A stretch of 64,000 bases of DNA from Streptomyces avidinii (GCF_014650695.1 NZ_BMVL01000007.1:412810-476809); one strand, 5' to 3'. Shown: positions 24,310 through 35,592, numbered from the stretch's first letter. Numbers and translations are program-made. The notes: generated from the letters alone by a model not told the origin.

Positions 24310-25701
24310 TCACCGGAGGTCGCTCAGCACGCCGCTCACGTTGAGCACCTCGTGACACTCCTGCGCCTGACGGCCGGTGGCCGGGGTACCTGGCTTTGCA
24401 CAGGTCACCTGAACGGTCACAGTCTGGCTCTCGGTGATGCTGATGGGGGTGACCCAGTGGTAGTCCTGGTTGCGGAACGTCTCCAGCGCGATCGTCGTGA
24501 TCTTGCGGTCACCGAAGTCGATGGTCACCACCCCTTCGTCGCCCTGGAAGTTCGCGACAACGATGTCCGTGATCCCGAAGGCCTTGCCCGCGGGCACCGT
24601 GTAGGTACCGGTCTTGGACTGCCCACCGCCCGTCTGCAGGTCGATGGTGGCCGAGCTCTGCGCCCCTCCGGTCCCGGTACCGCCGCCTCCGCCACCGCCG
24701 GTGCCACCACCCGGGCCGGCTCCGCCCGCGCCGGGCTGGGTGCCCTTGCCGCCGCCCGGCTGCTTGCCGTCGCCGGTCACCGGGGTCTGCCCGTTCAGGT
24801 CCGCACTGGGCGTCGGCTTCTTCTGGACCGCCTCGTCGGCGGCCTCCTTGGCCGTACTGCGCACGGCCGGACGCACCAGAAGGAACCAGGCGAGCAGCAG
24901 CGCGAGCAGCGCGGCCAGTACCGCGAGCAGCCAGGTCGGGAAGATCGGGATCTGGACGAACTCCACGTCCAGCGGCGCCCGGACGGGGTCCTGGTCCGGC
25001 CGCTCCCTGGCCTCCTTGGTGTCCTTGACGCCCTTTCCGTCCTTGCCCTCGCCTCCGCCGGCTTCGGCGTCGGCTTCGAGTTCGGCCACAGCGACGGTGA
25101 ACGGCCAGGTCACCGGGGTCCCGAACCACACCGGCCGGCCGGTGCGGACCCGCAGCCCCACCTCCGCCGACTCCCCCGGCTCCAGCTTCAGCTCCGTGGG
25201 CGCGAAGGCGAACTTCAGCTCCTCCCCCGGCTGGGCGGGCGTGAAGCCCAGCCGTACGGGGCAGTTGCCCTCGTTGCGCACGGCCAGCCGATAGCGTCCG
25301 CGCAGCCAGCCGCGGCGCCGCCTGGGAGCGCTCTCAGCCCGCAACTCCCGGAATTCCTCCACATGCACGGTGGTTTCGGGGACCCGCACGGCCTCGGGCT
25401 GCTCGGTGGGCAGCACGCGAACGGCCAGCGGCACGTCCCCCGCCCGTACCTGCGATGAACGGGGCGGCGCCAGAAGGATCGTCACCGTTTCCGAGGTGCC
25501 CGGGTAGAGCGAGACCCGCTCGGGTTCCACCGTGGTCCAGGCAGCGCAGTCGCCGACGACTTCCAAGCGGTACGCCTCGACGATGTCGCTGTCGTTGCGG
25601 ACGGTCAGGGTGGTGGATGCGGTACCGCCCGGCGTCACCGATACCGGCGGGATGTCGAGGACGGGCGCACCAGGGCTCGAAGAGGCTGCTGGGGATGTCA
25701 C
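24310..25701 (-). CDS. Ig-like/transmembrane protein at the edge of the injection system
   Basis: A 463-residue protein without a signal peptide. Residues 15-115 and 130-210 look like two COG1470/NEW3-type Ig domains (PPVSVTPGGTASTTLTVRN, then LKLEPGESAEVGLRV). A charged linker leads to one transmembrane helix (about 255-277), a Gly-rich linker (about 315-345) and a C-terminal beta domain (about 350-463). The topology is presumably N-in/C-out. It is divergent from the LuxR-type regulator of the injection system, and comparable genes flank these clusters in Streptomyces. Its role may be surface or membrane linkage, which is inference. Confidence 0.7.
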   Translation of the reverse strand: MTSPAASSSPGAPVLDIPPVSVTPGGTASTTLTVRNDSDIVEAYRLEVVGDCAAWTTVEPERVSLYPGTSETVTILLAPPRSSQVRAGDVPLAVRVLPTEQPEAVRVPETTVHVEEFRELRAESAPRRRRGWLRGRYRLAVRNEGNCPVRLGFTPAQPGEELKFAFAPTELKLEPGESAEVGLRVRTGRPVWFGTPVTWPFTVAVAELEADAEAGGGEGKDGKGVKDTKEARERPDQDPVRAPLDVEFVQIPIFPTWLLAVLAALLALLLAWFLLVRPAVRSTAKEAADEAVQKKPTPSADLNGQTPVTGDGKQPGGGKGTQPGAGGAGPGGGTGGGGGGGTGTGGAQSSATIDLQTGGGQSKTGTYTVPAGKAFGITDIVVANFQGDEGVVTIDFGDRKITTIALETFRNQDYHWVTPISITESQTVTVQVTCAKPGTPATGRQAQECHEVLNVSGVLSDLR

Positions 25702-25869
25702 ACCACGACGCTATGACGCATCCCACGCCTCCTCCACGTACACGAGGGCAACGCCCCGGGCAACCCGCATGCCCCCAAGGACTCTCATCAATTACGAGTG
25801 CCCAGCCACTTGTTGACCATCCCTCTCCATCCGTAACCCCACATACGCATCATGGAACAGGTACGACAC

Positions 25870-26535
25870 ATGACCCAGTCTCAGAACACAGGAACCGTCA
25901 CCTCATCCGGCGCCGGCGAACGGGTCACCGTGGCCGTCTACGCACCGGACCCGATCCTGCACGTCGGGGTCGTCCACCAGCTGCGCCAGCGCCCCGAGAT
26001 CGAACTCGTCGACGTCGCCGACGGCGCGCAGGTGTCGCTCGTCGCCGTGGACAGCGTGGACGACGAGACGGCCGCCCTGCTGTACCGGCTGCGGCACGAC
26101 TCCAGCACGCGCACCGGGCTCGTGGTCGGCACGTTCGAATCCGGGGACGCCTTGCAGCGGGCCATCGAATGCGGGGTCACCGCGGTGCTGCGACGCAGCG
26201 AGGCCGACCAGGACCGGCTGCTGCGTCTGGTCCTGGCGATAGCCAACGGCGAGGGGGTGCTGCCCGGCGACCTGCTCGCGAAGCTCCTCGATCACGTGGG
26301 CAGCCTGCAGCGTTCTCCCCTCGACCCGCACGCCGTGTCCCTGTCCACCCTGACCGCGCGCGAGGCCGACATGCTGCGCCTGGTGTCGGAGGGCCTGGAC
26401 ACCGCGGAGATCGCGCGCAAGACCTCGTACTCCGAACGGACCGTCAAGAACGTGCTGAGCGAGATCATCACGCGGCTGCACCTGCGCAATCGCACGCATG
26501 CGGTCGGATACGCCCTGCGCAACGGGCTGATCTGA
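25870..26535 (+). CDS. LuxR-family response-regulator-like protein of the eCIS locus
   Basis: About 221 residues from the ATG at 25870 (an upstream in-frame ATG at 25852 has no Shine-Dalgarno). The N-terminal domain is receiver-like but atypical: VAVYAPDPILHVGVV replaces the usual acidic pair, although VAVDSVDD keeps an Asp at the phosphoacceptor position. The C-terminal GerE-type helix-turn-helix is clear: LTAREADMLRLVSEGLDTAEIARKT then SERTVKNVLSEIITRLHLRNR. It lies at the head of the contractile injection system genes and probably controls them. Confidence 0.88.
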   Translation: MTQSQNTGTVTSSGAGERVTVAVYAPDPILHVGVVHQLRQRPEIELVDVADGAQVSLVAVDSVDDETAALLYRLRHDSSTRTGLVVGTFESGDALQRAIECGVTAVLRRSEADQDRLLRLVLAIANGEGVLPGDLLAKLLDHVGSLQRSPLDPHAVSLSTLTAREADMLRLVSEGLDTAEIARKTSYSERTVKNVLSEIITRLHLRNRTHAVGYALRNGLI

Positions 26536-26733
26536 CCGTGCGAAGGGAGCCGGCGGCGGGAGCCGGCGCCCGGACCGCGGCCCGCCGGCCCCGGCGGCCC
26601 GCACCCCCACTGCCCGAAAGCGCACCGGTCGCTTCCCCCGGGTGCGGCCCCGCGGCCCTGCCGGCCGCCGCTGCCGGGCCGCACAGTGGCGGCGTCATAC
26701 GTGAAGCTGTACCGGACTGTGAGGTGGACCGTG

Positions 26734-29700
26734 ATGGGCACGGGTGGCTCCGGCAGTCGTCGACGCCGCTGGGGGAGGGCCTGCGCACCGCTGCTGCTGC
26801 TCGTCCCCCTGCTCGCGGTGACGGCGGCCACCGGCCCTGGCGACGCCGAGGCGCGCCCCCTGGCGGCCGACGCCGGTGACGGCCGGGTCGTGTACGCCGG
26901 TACGCGCCACCGCAGTCTGGGCCGGGTGGCGACCGGCACGTCCAGCACCCCCCTGTTCGGCGAGGGGCCGGCCCACATGGACACCCAGCCCGCCGCGCTG
27001 GGCGACCAGTTGGTCTTCGCCGGCCGCCGCGACGAGCGGACCCCGCAGGTCTACCTGCGCTCCGCGGACGGCTCGGTACGCCGCCTGACCAGCGGCCTCG
27101 ACGTGGCGAACCCCCGGCTGACGCCGGACGGCCGGTCGGTCGTCTTCGACTCCGCCCAGCCCTCGGGTTCCGGCGGCCCCCAGCGCGACCTGTACCTGGT
27201 GCGCACCGACGGCACCGGCCTCACCCGGCTGACCGACTCGCCCGCGGACGAGGAGCACCCCACGGTCTCGCCGGAGGGCGGACGGCTGGCGTACTCCTCC
27301 GACAGCGACCCGGCCGCCGGGCGGCAGGTCTACGTACGCCCCCTGCGCGGCGGCGCCGCCACCCGCGTCACCGACCCCGCGGGCGGCACGGCCACCGAGC
27401 CGGTGTGGAACCCGGTGGACGACACCGCCAACCGGGACGTGATCGCCTACACCGCCACCACCACCGGCACGGCCGGGCCCCGCCTGCGCTGGACCGACGG
27501 GCGCGGCGGCGGTCCGCTGCTGGCGGGCGCCCAGGCGAACTGGCGCACCCACGGTGCAGCGTGGCTGCCCGACGGGAACGGTGTGCTCTTCCTCAGCCCG
27601 GACCGCACCTGTGACTGCAAGGGCGACTGGGACCACGTCTTCCGGGTGCCCGCGCACTCGGCGGACACCCCCGAGCTCGTGCTCAGCGAGGACCGCGAGG
27701 TCGGCCCGCCCACCTGGCTCGGTCCGCTGAAGGGCGGCGGTGTCGTGGTCGAGCGGACCTCGGCTGCCGGGCCGCACGTGGTGACCCTGCAGGACGCCCG
27801 GATGGACGGCTCCGACCCCCGCGACCTCAACCTGACCATCCTCAAGGAGGACCCGGCGGCCGACACCAACACGGACCCGGCCAAGGACCCGCTGTTCCAG
27901 CCCGCCCCCGACTTCGACCCGTGGACCGAGCGGCAGAACTACACGCCCGACGGGCGCAGGATCGTACTGACCCGCTTCGAGGACACACGTGAGGGCCGGA
28001 TCGAACGGATCTGGACGGCGGACGCCGACGGCACCAACGAGGCGGTCCTGCCGCTCGCCGGCCGCGGCCCCAAGGACTGGGACACCGACCCGGCGTTCTC
28101 CCCCGACGGCAAGCTCCTGGCCTTCACCCGGACCTCGCCCGGTGGCGTCGGCGGTGACACGGGCCCCGCGCGCATCCTGATCGCGGACGCCGCCACCGGG
28201 GCGATCCGCGGCGAGATCACCCCGCCCGCCGGCCAGGACCGGCTCGGCGATGCCCAGCCCACGTGGTCCTCCGACGGCACGACCCTGGCCTTCACCCGGA
28301 ACCTCGTGATCAACGGCCGTGGCGGCAACAAGCACGTCTGGACCGTGCCCGTGGACCACCTGGACCGGCAGCGCGACCTGAGCGCCACCCTCTGTCCCGG
28401 TGCCTGCGAGGTCATCGACGACAGCCCCGCGTTCTCACCGGACGGCGCCACCATCGCCTTCAACCGCAAGAACGGCGGCGGCCGCGTCGACGAGCGCAGC
28501 GGCATCCTGCTCGCCTCCGCGGCCGGCGGCGGTGCCTGCCGGGTCCTGCTCCCCACCGCCGCCCGCGACGTGCCGGGAGCCTGCGGCCGCGAACTGCCCG
28601 AACCCCCGGCCAAGGGACCGTTCCAGCCCCGCGACGCCGCATGGACCGCCGACGGCAAGAGCCTGGTCCTCAGTGCCCGCGGCTCACGGGCCCCCAACAG
28701 CCCTGAGAAGCTCAAGCTGGTGGACGTGGCCTCCGGCAACCACACCCTGCTCGTCACGGGCCTGCCGGGCCGCCAGAAGGAGCCCGGCGTGCAGCAGTCC
28801 GTGGACCTCGCGGTACGGGCACCCGAGAAGGCCCCGCCGCTCACCGTCGGGGACTCCGCCACGGTCCGGGTGGACGTCGTCAACCAGGGCCCCGCGGCCT
28901 CGCCCGGTACCCGGCTGACCGTCGCGCCCCCGCTCGGGGTGAACGTCACCGCGCTCACCGCACCCGGCGCCACGTGTGACGCGGCGGCGCTGACCTGCAC
29001 GCTGGGCGTGGTGACCCCCGGCGCCACCGTCCCGGTGACCGTCACCCTCACCGGCATCACCCCCGGGGAGCAGCCGGTGGACTGGTCGGTCACCGGCACC
29101 GTGATCGACCCCCGTCCCAGCGACAACTCCGGCCGGACCGTGGTGCCGGTGCGCGAGGCACCCGTACCCCCGAAGCCGACCCCCACGCCGCCGACGCCGA
29201 CCCCGGTGCCGCCCACTCCGGCCCCGCCGACGACCCCGCCCGCGCCCCGGCCGGAACCGCCCGCACCCCCGGCCGGCCCCGGGCTGAGCATCACGGCGCA
29301 GCCGAACCCCGGCTACGTGGGCGGCCGCGTCGTCGTCACGTACACCGTCCGCAACGGCCGCAACGCCCTGGCCACCGGCCTGCGGCTGCGCATCGGCCTC
29401 CCGCAGGGCGTACCGGCCGGCGGACCGCCGCCGGGCTGCGACACGAACGGGGAGTGCGTCCTGCCGGACCTGGCGCCGGGCGCACGGACCGTCCTGCGCG
29501 TCGTCCTCAACCCGGACAAGGCACTCACCGCTCAGGTGACCGGCAACCTGACCACGACCGGCACCGACGCCGACCCCCGCGACAACACCGCCCAGGAGCA
29601 ACTGCGCATCCTCCAGCCGCGCATCGTGGCCGTGCCGCCGATCGGCAAGCCCGGCTTCGTCACCTCCGTACGCGGCGAGGACTTCCCGTCCGGCGTGCCG

Positions 29701-29916
29701 GTGCGGTTCACGTGGAAGCCGGGCATCACGGCAGCGGCGGCACCCACCTTCCCCCGGCGCGACGGCACCTTCATCGGCCAGCTGCTGATCCTGGCCAAGG
29801 ACCAGACGGGCCCCCGGATCATCACCGCGAGCGGCCCCGGCTTCTCGCCGGTGCAGACCGACTTCCTCGTGGTCAACGGTTCGGTGCAGCCGCCCGACGA
29901 GGTGACCCGCCGGTGA
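26734..29916 (+). CDS. secreted beta-propeller/DUF11 protein of the eCIS locus
   Basis: About 1060 residues; the start may be GTG 26731 or ATG 26734, both behind GAGGTGG. An Arg-rich signal peptide (SRRRRWGRACAPLLLLVPLLAV) is followed by a TolB/WD40-like propeller with repeated TPDGRSVVFDS, SPEGGRLAYSS, SPDGKLLAFTR and SSDGTTLAFTR motifs (to about residue 680). Two DUF11/CARDB-like Ig domains follow with a Pro/Thr-rich hinge (PPKPTPTPPTPTPVPP) near 810-845, then an IPT-like end. It is coupled to the DUF4255 gene by a GTGA overlap. It is an exported protein translated in the injection-system operon; its exact role is unknown. Confidence 0.82.
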   Translation: MGTGGSGSRRRRWGRACAPLLLLVPLLAVTAATGPGDAEARPLAADAGDGRVVYAGTRHRSLGRVATGTSSTPLFGEGPAHMDTQPAALGDQLVFAGRRDERTPQVYLRSADGSVRRLTSGLDVANPRLTPDGRSVVFDSAQPSGSGGPQRDLYLVRTDGTGLTRLTDSPADEEHPTVSPEGGRLAYSSDSDPAAGRQVYVRPLRGGAATRVTDPAGGTATEPVWNPVDDTANRDVIAYTATTTGTAGPRLRWTDGRGGGPLLAGAQANWRTHGAAWLPDGNGVLFLSPDRTCDCKGDWDHVFRVPAHSADTPELVLSEDREVGPPTWLGPLKGGGVVVERTSAAGPHVVTLQDARMDGSDPRDLNLTILKEDPAADTNTDPAKDPLFQPAPDFDPWTERQNYTPDGRRIVLTRFEDTREGRIERIWTADADGTNEAVLPLAGRGPKDWDTDPAFSPDGKLLAFTRTSPGGVGGDTGPARILIADAATGAIRGEITPPAGQDRLGDAQPTWSSDGTTLAFTRNLVINGRGGNKHVWTVPVDHLDRQRDLSATLCPGACEVIDDSPAFSPDGATIAFNRKNGGGRVDERSGILLASAAGGGACRVLLPTAARDVPGACGRELPEPPAKGPFQPRDAAWTADGKSLVLSARGSRAPNSPEKLKLVDVASGNHTLLVTGLPGRQKEPGVQQSVDLAVRAPEKAPPLTVGDSATVRVDVVNQGPAASPGTRLTVAPPLGVNVTALTAPGATCDAAALTCTLGVVTPGATVPVTVTLTGITPGEQPVDWSVTGTVIDPRPSDNSGRTVVPVREAPVPPKPTPTPPTPTPVPPTPAPPTTPPAPRPEPPAPPAGPGLSITAQPNPGYVGGRVVVTYTVRNGRNALATGLRLRIGLPQGVPAGGPPPGCDTNGECVLPDLAPGARTVLRVVLNPDKALTAQVTGNLTTTGTDADPRDNTAQEQLRILQPRIVAVPPIGKPGFVTSVRGEDFPSGVPVRFTWKPGITAAAAPTFPRRDGTFIGQLLILAKDQTGPRIITASGPGFSPVQTDFLVVNGSVQPPDEVTRR

Positions 29917-30617
29917 TCCACGAAGTCGACGAGGGGCTGCGCCGGCTGCTGGCGGAGTCCGGCCTGGAGGCGTCGGGCGTCGAGGTGGTCTTCGACGCCC
30001 CGACGAGTGACTGGGCGGCGCGCCGCAGCGCGCCCACGGTCTGCGTGTTCCTGTACGACATCCGCGAGGACGCCACCCGGCGCGGCAGCGGCGCCGGCGA
30101 GGTGTACGACGCCGACGGGTTCGTCGTCGCGCGCCGCACCCCGCCGCGCTGGTTCGAGCTGACGTACCTGGTCACCGCGTGGGCGAGCCGGCCGCAGGAC
30201 GAGCACCGGCTGCTCTCCCAGGTGCTCGGCTGCCTCGTGAACACCGACACGCTGCCCCCGCACATGCTCACCGGCACGCTCGCCGAACTCGGCCTGCTCG
30301 TGGACGTGGACGCGGGCGGCACCGGCCTGGACGCACCGGCCGCCTCCGACGTGTGGTCGGCGCTCGGCGGCGAGCTGAAGCCCTCCCTCGGGCTGCGCGT
30401 GAAGGCGCCGCTGGCGGGCATCAGCAGGGCCGCGGCCCCGCCGGTCACCGAGGGGCTCGTCGTGCGCTCCGTACCGCAGGCCGCACCCGACGGGGACGGG
30501 GGTGCGCGCCGGCTGCGCTACACCGAGACGGTCGAGCCGGGGCCCGAGGGCTTCGGCGGATCCCGGGAACGGCCGGGCGCCCCCGCGCGCCGCCGACGGG
30601 GGGAACGGCAGCCGTGA
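29913..30617 (+). CDS. DUF4255 tail-terminator/cap protein of the eCIS (Pvc16/Afp16-like)
   Basis: A 234-residue protein with the DUF4255 pattern: IHEVDEGLRRLLAESGL at the start, VCVFLYDIREDATRR, then WFELTYLVTAWASRPQDEHRLLSQVL. In antifeeding prophage and PVC systems the DUF4255 protein caps the tube and sheath to set particle length. The C-terminal tail is Arg/Gly-rich. Both ends overlap neighbours by four bases (GTGA), which puts it in one translational unit with the propeller protein and the AAA+ ATPase. Confidence 0.9.
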   Translation: MIHEVDEGLRRLLAESGLEASGVEVVFDAPTSDWAARRSAPTVCVFLYDIREDATRRGSGAGEVYDADGFVVARRTPPRWFELTYLVTAWASRPQDEHRLLSQVLGCLVNTDTLPPHMLTGTLAELGLLVDVDAGGTGLDAPAASDVWSALGGELKPSLGLRVKAPLAGISRAAAPPVTEGLVVRSVPQAAPDGDGGARRLRYTETVEPGPEGFGGSRERPGAPARRRRGERQP

Positions 30618-32713
30618 CGCACACCGCCGCGCCGCCGGCCGCGCCCGCAGCCACGGCCACGGCCGACACCACCCCGTACCTGTGGACACGGCTCCGGCTC
30701 GTCGAGGAGCGGGTGCGCCGGGCGGTGGAGCTCCGGCGGGCCGTCGATCCCGACCCGGACGACCCCTACCGGGGCCAGTACCTCACGCCCGAGGCGGTCG
30801 CCCGCATCCTGGACGCACCGCACGGACCCGCGCTGCCCGCGCCCGCGCCGGCCGCACCGCCGGCCGGCTCGCCCCTCGACGTCCTCGCCACGCGCTTCGC
30901 ACTGGAGCCGCTCGACCTGGACCTGCTCCTGGTGGCCGTGGCGCCGGACCTGGACGCCCGCTTCGAGCGGCTCTACGGCTACCTCAACGACGACCTGACG
31001 CGCCGCCGGCCCACCGTCGGCCTCGCCCTCGAACTGTGCGGCCGCACCGGGTCGGGAGCCGCGCGGTTCCGGCTCTCCCCCACCGCGCCGCTGGTCGCGG
31101 GCGGCCTCCTGGAGGTCACCGAGCCGGAACGGCCGCCCCTGTCCCGGGTGCTGGCCATCCCGGACCGGGTCACCGCGCATCTGCTCGGCGACGCCTGGCC
31201 CGATCCGCGACTGGCCGAGGTGCTCGGCCGGGCGCACGACGACCCGGCCGTCGACCCGGCCGAGCTGCGGCGGGCCGTCGCCGCGGCCGGCAGCGGCACC
31301 CGCCACGTCCACCTGCGGGCCCGCGGCGGCGACGCGGAAGGCCTGGCCGCCGCCGCCCTGCACGCGTGCGGGCCGGGCCCCCTGGCGCTGGACACGGCGG
31401 CGCTGGCCCGGCACGCCGGCGCCGTGCCCGAACTCGCCCGCGCCACCGCCCGCGAGGCCCGGCTGACGGGCGCCGGTGTGCTGCTGGGGCCGCTGGAGGA
31501 ACTGCCCGACAAGCCCGACGAACGGACCCGCATCCTGCGCACGCTGTGCACCGCGCTGCGCGGCATCCCCCTGTTCACCCACGGAACGAGCGGTTGGGAA
31601 CCCGCCTGGGCGGCCGACACCCCCGTCACCCTGACGGTGGCGGCCGCCACCCCCGACCGGCACGTCACCCGCTGGCGGCACGCGCTGGAGGGAGCCGCCG
31701 CAGGACGCGGCGCGGACGGGGACATCCCCGAGCTCGCCCGGTCCGTGTCCGCGCACCGCCTGGACGCCGGGCAGCTGCGGCGCGCCGCCGACACCGCGGT
31801 GCGCACCGCGGCGCTCGACGGCCGCCCGCTCTCCGCCGAGGGCCTGCGCACCGCCGTACGGGCCCAGAACGGCGCGGGGCTCGCCCGCCTCGCCCGCCGG
31901 GTGGAGCCCGCGGTCGGCTGGGACGACCTGGTACTGCCCGCGCCCACCCACCGCCGGCTGCGGGAACTCGCCGTACGCGCCCGCCACCGCGACCAGGTGC
32001 TCGGGCAGTGGGGCATGCGGCCCGGCGGCGGGCGCGGACGCGGGGTGATCGCGCTGTTCGCCGGGTCCTCAGGCACCGGCAAGACCATGTCCGCCGAAGT
32101 GGTCGCGGCCGACCTGGGCATGGACCTGTACGTGGTGGACCTGTCCACGGTCGTCGACAAGTACGTCGGTGAGACCGAGAAGAACCTGGAACGGATCTTC
32201 ACCGAGGCCTCGGCCGTCAACGCGGTGCTGCTGTTCGACGAGGCCGACGCGATCTTCGGCAAACGCTCCGAGGTGAAGGACTCCCACGACAAGCACGCCA
32301 ATATGGAGTCGGCCTACCTGCTCCAGCGGATGGAGTCGTTCGACGGCATCGCCGTCCTCACCACCAATCTGCGGGCCAACCTCGACGAGGCGTTCACCCG
32401 CCGCCTGGACGTGGTCGCCGACTTCCCGGTGCCCGACGCCGCCCAGCGCCTGGCCCTGTGGGAGCGGTGCCTGGGCGAGCGGCTGCCCCGGGCCGGCGAC
32501 CTCGATCTCGGCTTCTGTGCGGACCGCTTCGAGCTGTCCGGGGGCTCGATCCGGGCGTGCGCCGTGACGGCCGCCTACTCCGCGGCCGCGTCGGGCGAAC
32601 CCCTGACCATGGGCCAGGTGGTGACGGCGGTCGCCCAGGAGTACCGCAAGCTCGGCCGCCTGGTCCTGGAGGGCGAGTTCGGGCCGTACCTGAGCCAGGT
32701 CACCGGCGTGTGA
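30614..32713 (+). CDS. AAA+ ATPase of the eCIS (Afp15/Pvc15-like)
   Basis: A 699-residue protein. The N-terminal half is a variable adaptor region with helical segments, and the AAA+ domain begins near 440. Walker A is AGSSGTGKT (K490), Walker B is AVLLFDEADAIF (D542, E543), followed by HANMESAYLLQRMESFDG, the sensor TTN and an RRLD arginine finger. Homologues in PVC/Afp clusters are needed for particle assembly or cargo loading. The GTG start overlaps the cap-gene stop. Confidence 0.93.
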   Translation: MTHTAAPPAAPAATATADTTPYLWTRLRLVEERVRRAVELRRAVDPDPDDPYRGQYLTPEAVARILDAPHGPALPAPAPAAPPAGSPLDVLATRFALEPLDLDLLLVAVAPDLDARFERLYGYLNDDLTRRRPTVGLALELCGRTGSGAARFRLSPTAPLVAGGLLEVTEPERPPLSRVLAIPDRVTAHLLGDAWPDPRLAEVLGRAHDDPAVDPAELRRAVAAAGSGTRHVHLRARGGDAEGLAAAALHACGPGPLALDTAALARHAGAVPELARATAREARLTGAGVLLGPLEELPDKPDERTRILRTLCTALRGIPLFTHGTSGWEPAWAADTPVTLTVAAATPDRHVTRWRHALEGAAAGRGADGDIPELARSVSAHRLDAGQLRRAADTAVRTAALDGRPLSAEGLRTAVRAQNGAGLARLARRVEPAVGWDDLVLPAPTHRRLRELAVRARHRDQVLGQWGMRPGGGRGRGVIALFAGSSGTGKTMSAEVVAADLGMDLYVVDLSTVVDKYVGETEKNLERIFTEASAVNAVLLFDEADAIFGKRSEVKDSHDKHANMESAYLLQRMESFDGIAVLTTNLRANLDEAFTRRLDVVADFPVPDAAQRLALWERCLGERLPRAGDLDLGFCADRFELSGGSIRACAVTAAYSAAASGEPLTMGQVVTAVAQEYRKLGRLVLEGEFGPYLSQVTGV

Positions 32714-32885
32714 GCGCGGGCGCCGGCCGACGGGCGCAGCGCGGTGCCTGGCCGGCCCGGCGCTGGCGACCGGGAGGGCATCGCACTTGCCCCCGGCCAG
32801 GTCCGAACGCCCTTGTCGCAGGCGGCGGCCGACGGAAAGGCTGTGGTCAGACCTGATGGCGCAGCTGTAACCCGAAGGAGCGAGC

Positions 32886-34445
<1,560 letters not shown>

Positions 34446-34501
34446 CCCTCCGGGGCAGCGGCACCACCAGCAGCAGCAGCAAGGAAAGGTGAAGGACAGT
34501 C

Positions 34502-34942
34502 ATGGCAGAGGGCGATGCTCTTTCCACCCATATCTTCGGCGTGCAGCTCGGCGGCTACCTGGTCGAATCGATCCAGGAGATCAGCGGCCTGACCGTCGAG
34601 GAAGAGGTCGTCGAGGTCCGCCAGGTCAGCGCGGAGGGCAAGCAGATCATCCGCAAGCAGCCCGGCGCGCGCCAGGCGGGCGAGGTCACGATCACCCGGG
34701 GACTCGACAAGAGCAGCGAGTTCACCAAGTGGATCAAGGAGACCCTGAACAACGGTGCCGTCGACACCGCGCGACAGAACCTCACCATCGAGATCAAGGA
34801 CTCGACGGGCGCGACCGTCCGCCGCATCCAGCTGATGCAGGGCTGGGCCTCCAAGTGGGAGGGCCCCTCCCTCAAGGCCGGCGAGTCCGCCGCGGCCACC
34901 GAGTCCGTGACCATCGTGTTCGAGGAGATCATCGTCGAATGA
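34502..34942 (+). CDS. inner tube protein 1 of the eCIS
   Basis: A 146-residue T4 gp19/Hcp-fold tube protein. HIFGVQLGGYLVESIQEISGL at the N-terminus and the closing beta hairpin segment SVTIVFEEIIVE are family features. It stacks as hexameric rings inside the sheath. GGTGAAGGA lies ahead of the ATG, and the stop overlaps the next start (ATGA). A second, divergent tube gene is at 38708. Confidence 0.94.
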   Translation: MAEGDALSTHIFGVQLGGYLVESIQEISGLTVEEEVVEVRQVSAEGKQIIRKQPGARQAGEVTITRGLDKSSEFTKWIKETLNNGAVDTARQNLTIEIKDSTGATVRRIQLMQGWASKWEGPSLKAGESAAATESVTIVFEEIIVE

Positions 34943-35433
34943 GGCGCCGTACGGTGACGGCGGGCAGCCTGGAGGAGATCCTCCAGGCCACTGCGCCCGC
35001 GGCGGCCCCGGAGCCGGCGGCCGCACCCCCGGCCGCCGCTCCGGCAGGGCGCGAGGACCACGGACTGCGGACGGAGTTCGAGTTCGAGCTGCCGCGCGGG
35101 TACGTCGACGAGGCGGGCACGGTGCACCGGCACGGATCGATGCGCCTGGCCACCGCCCGCGACGAACTGCGCCCCCAGATCGACCTGCGGGTCAAGGAGA
35201 ACCCGGCGTACCTCAGCGTGGTGCTGCTCAGCCAGGTGATCACCCGGCTCGGCACCGTCACCGACGTGCACGCCGGGATCGTGGAGCGGATGTACGCGAC
35301 CGACGTCGCGTTCCTGCAGGACTTCTACCGGCGCGTCAACAGCGAGGGTCACACCCGCGCGGCCGTCACCTGCCCGCACTGCGAAGGCGGTTTCGAGGTC
35401 GACCTCTCCGGTGGGCGCCTGGGGGAATCGTGA
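34939..35433 (+). CDS. eCIS tail assembly protein with a half zinc-ribbon end
   Basis: A 164-residue protein. Residues 10-40 are Ala/Pro-rich, and from about 45 (LRTEFEFELPRGYVDEAG) it resembles the phage tail assembly protein commonly encoded behind tube genes in eCIS loci. A TCPHCEGGFEVDLSGG end gives a CPHC pair that could bind metal with another subunit. It overlaps its neighbours on both sides by four bases. It is probably a tape-measure or assembly chaperone counterpart; this is family and context inference. Confidence 0.8.
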   Translation: MRRRTVTAGSLEEILQATAPAAAPEPAAAPPAAAPAGREDHGLRTEFEFELPRGYVDEAGTVHRHGSMRLATARDELRPQIDLRVKENPAYLSVVLLSQVITRLGTVTDVHAGIVERMYATDVAFLQDFYRRVNSEGHTRAAVTCPHCEGGFEVDLSGGRLGES

Positions 35434-35588
35434 CGTACGCCCTCCCCCGACTCAGGGAGGAGATCGCGTACATCGCCTACCACTTCCACTGGCAACGCGA
35501 CGAGATCCTCGACCTGACCCACGGCGAGCGCCAGGAGTGGGTCACCGAGATCGGTCGAATCAACACCCGTGTGAACGAAGGCGGTTGA
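35430..35588 (+). CDS. 52-aa DUF6760-like eCIS protein
   Basis: A very small gene, GTG start, inside the preceding stop (GTGA). The product is YALPRLREEIAYIAYHFHWQ followed by a DEILDLTHGERQEWVTEI segment, a compact helical pattern typical of the short DUF6760 proteins found at this point of Streptomyces eCIS clusters, which resembles small phage tail chaperones of the gpG/GT type. It ends four bases before the next gene's ATG. Short length makes it easy to miss. Confidence 0.82.
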   Translation: MTYALPRLREEIAYIAYHFHWQRDEILDLTHGERQEWVTEIGRINTRVNEGG

Positions 35589-35592
35589 ACGC

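Noticed and set aside
30518..32301. Long antisense frames opposite the eCIS ATPase
   Set aside because: Low-complexity shadow frames; the sense strand carries the Walker motifs.
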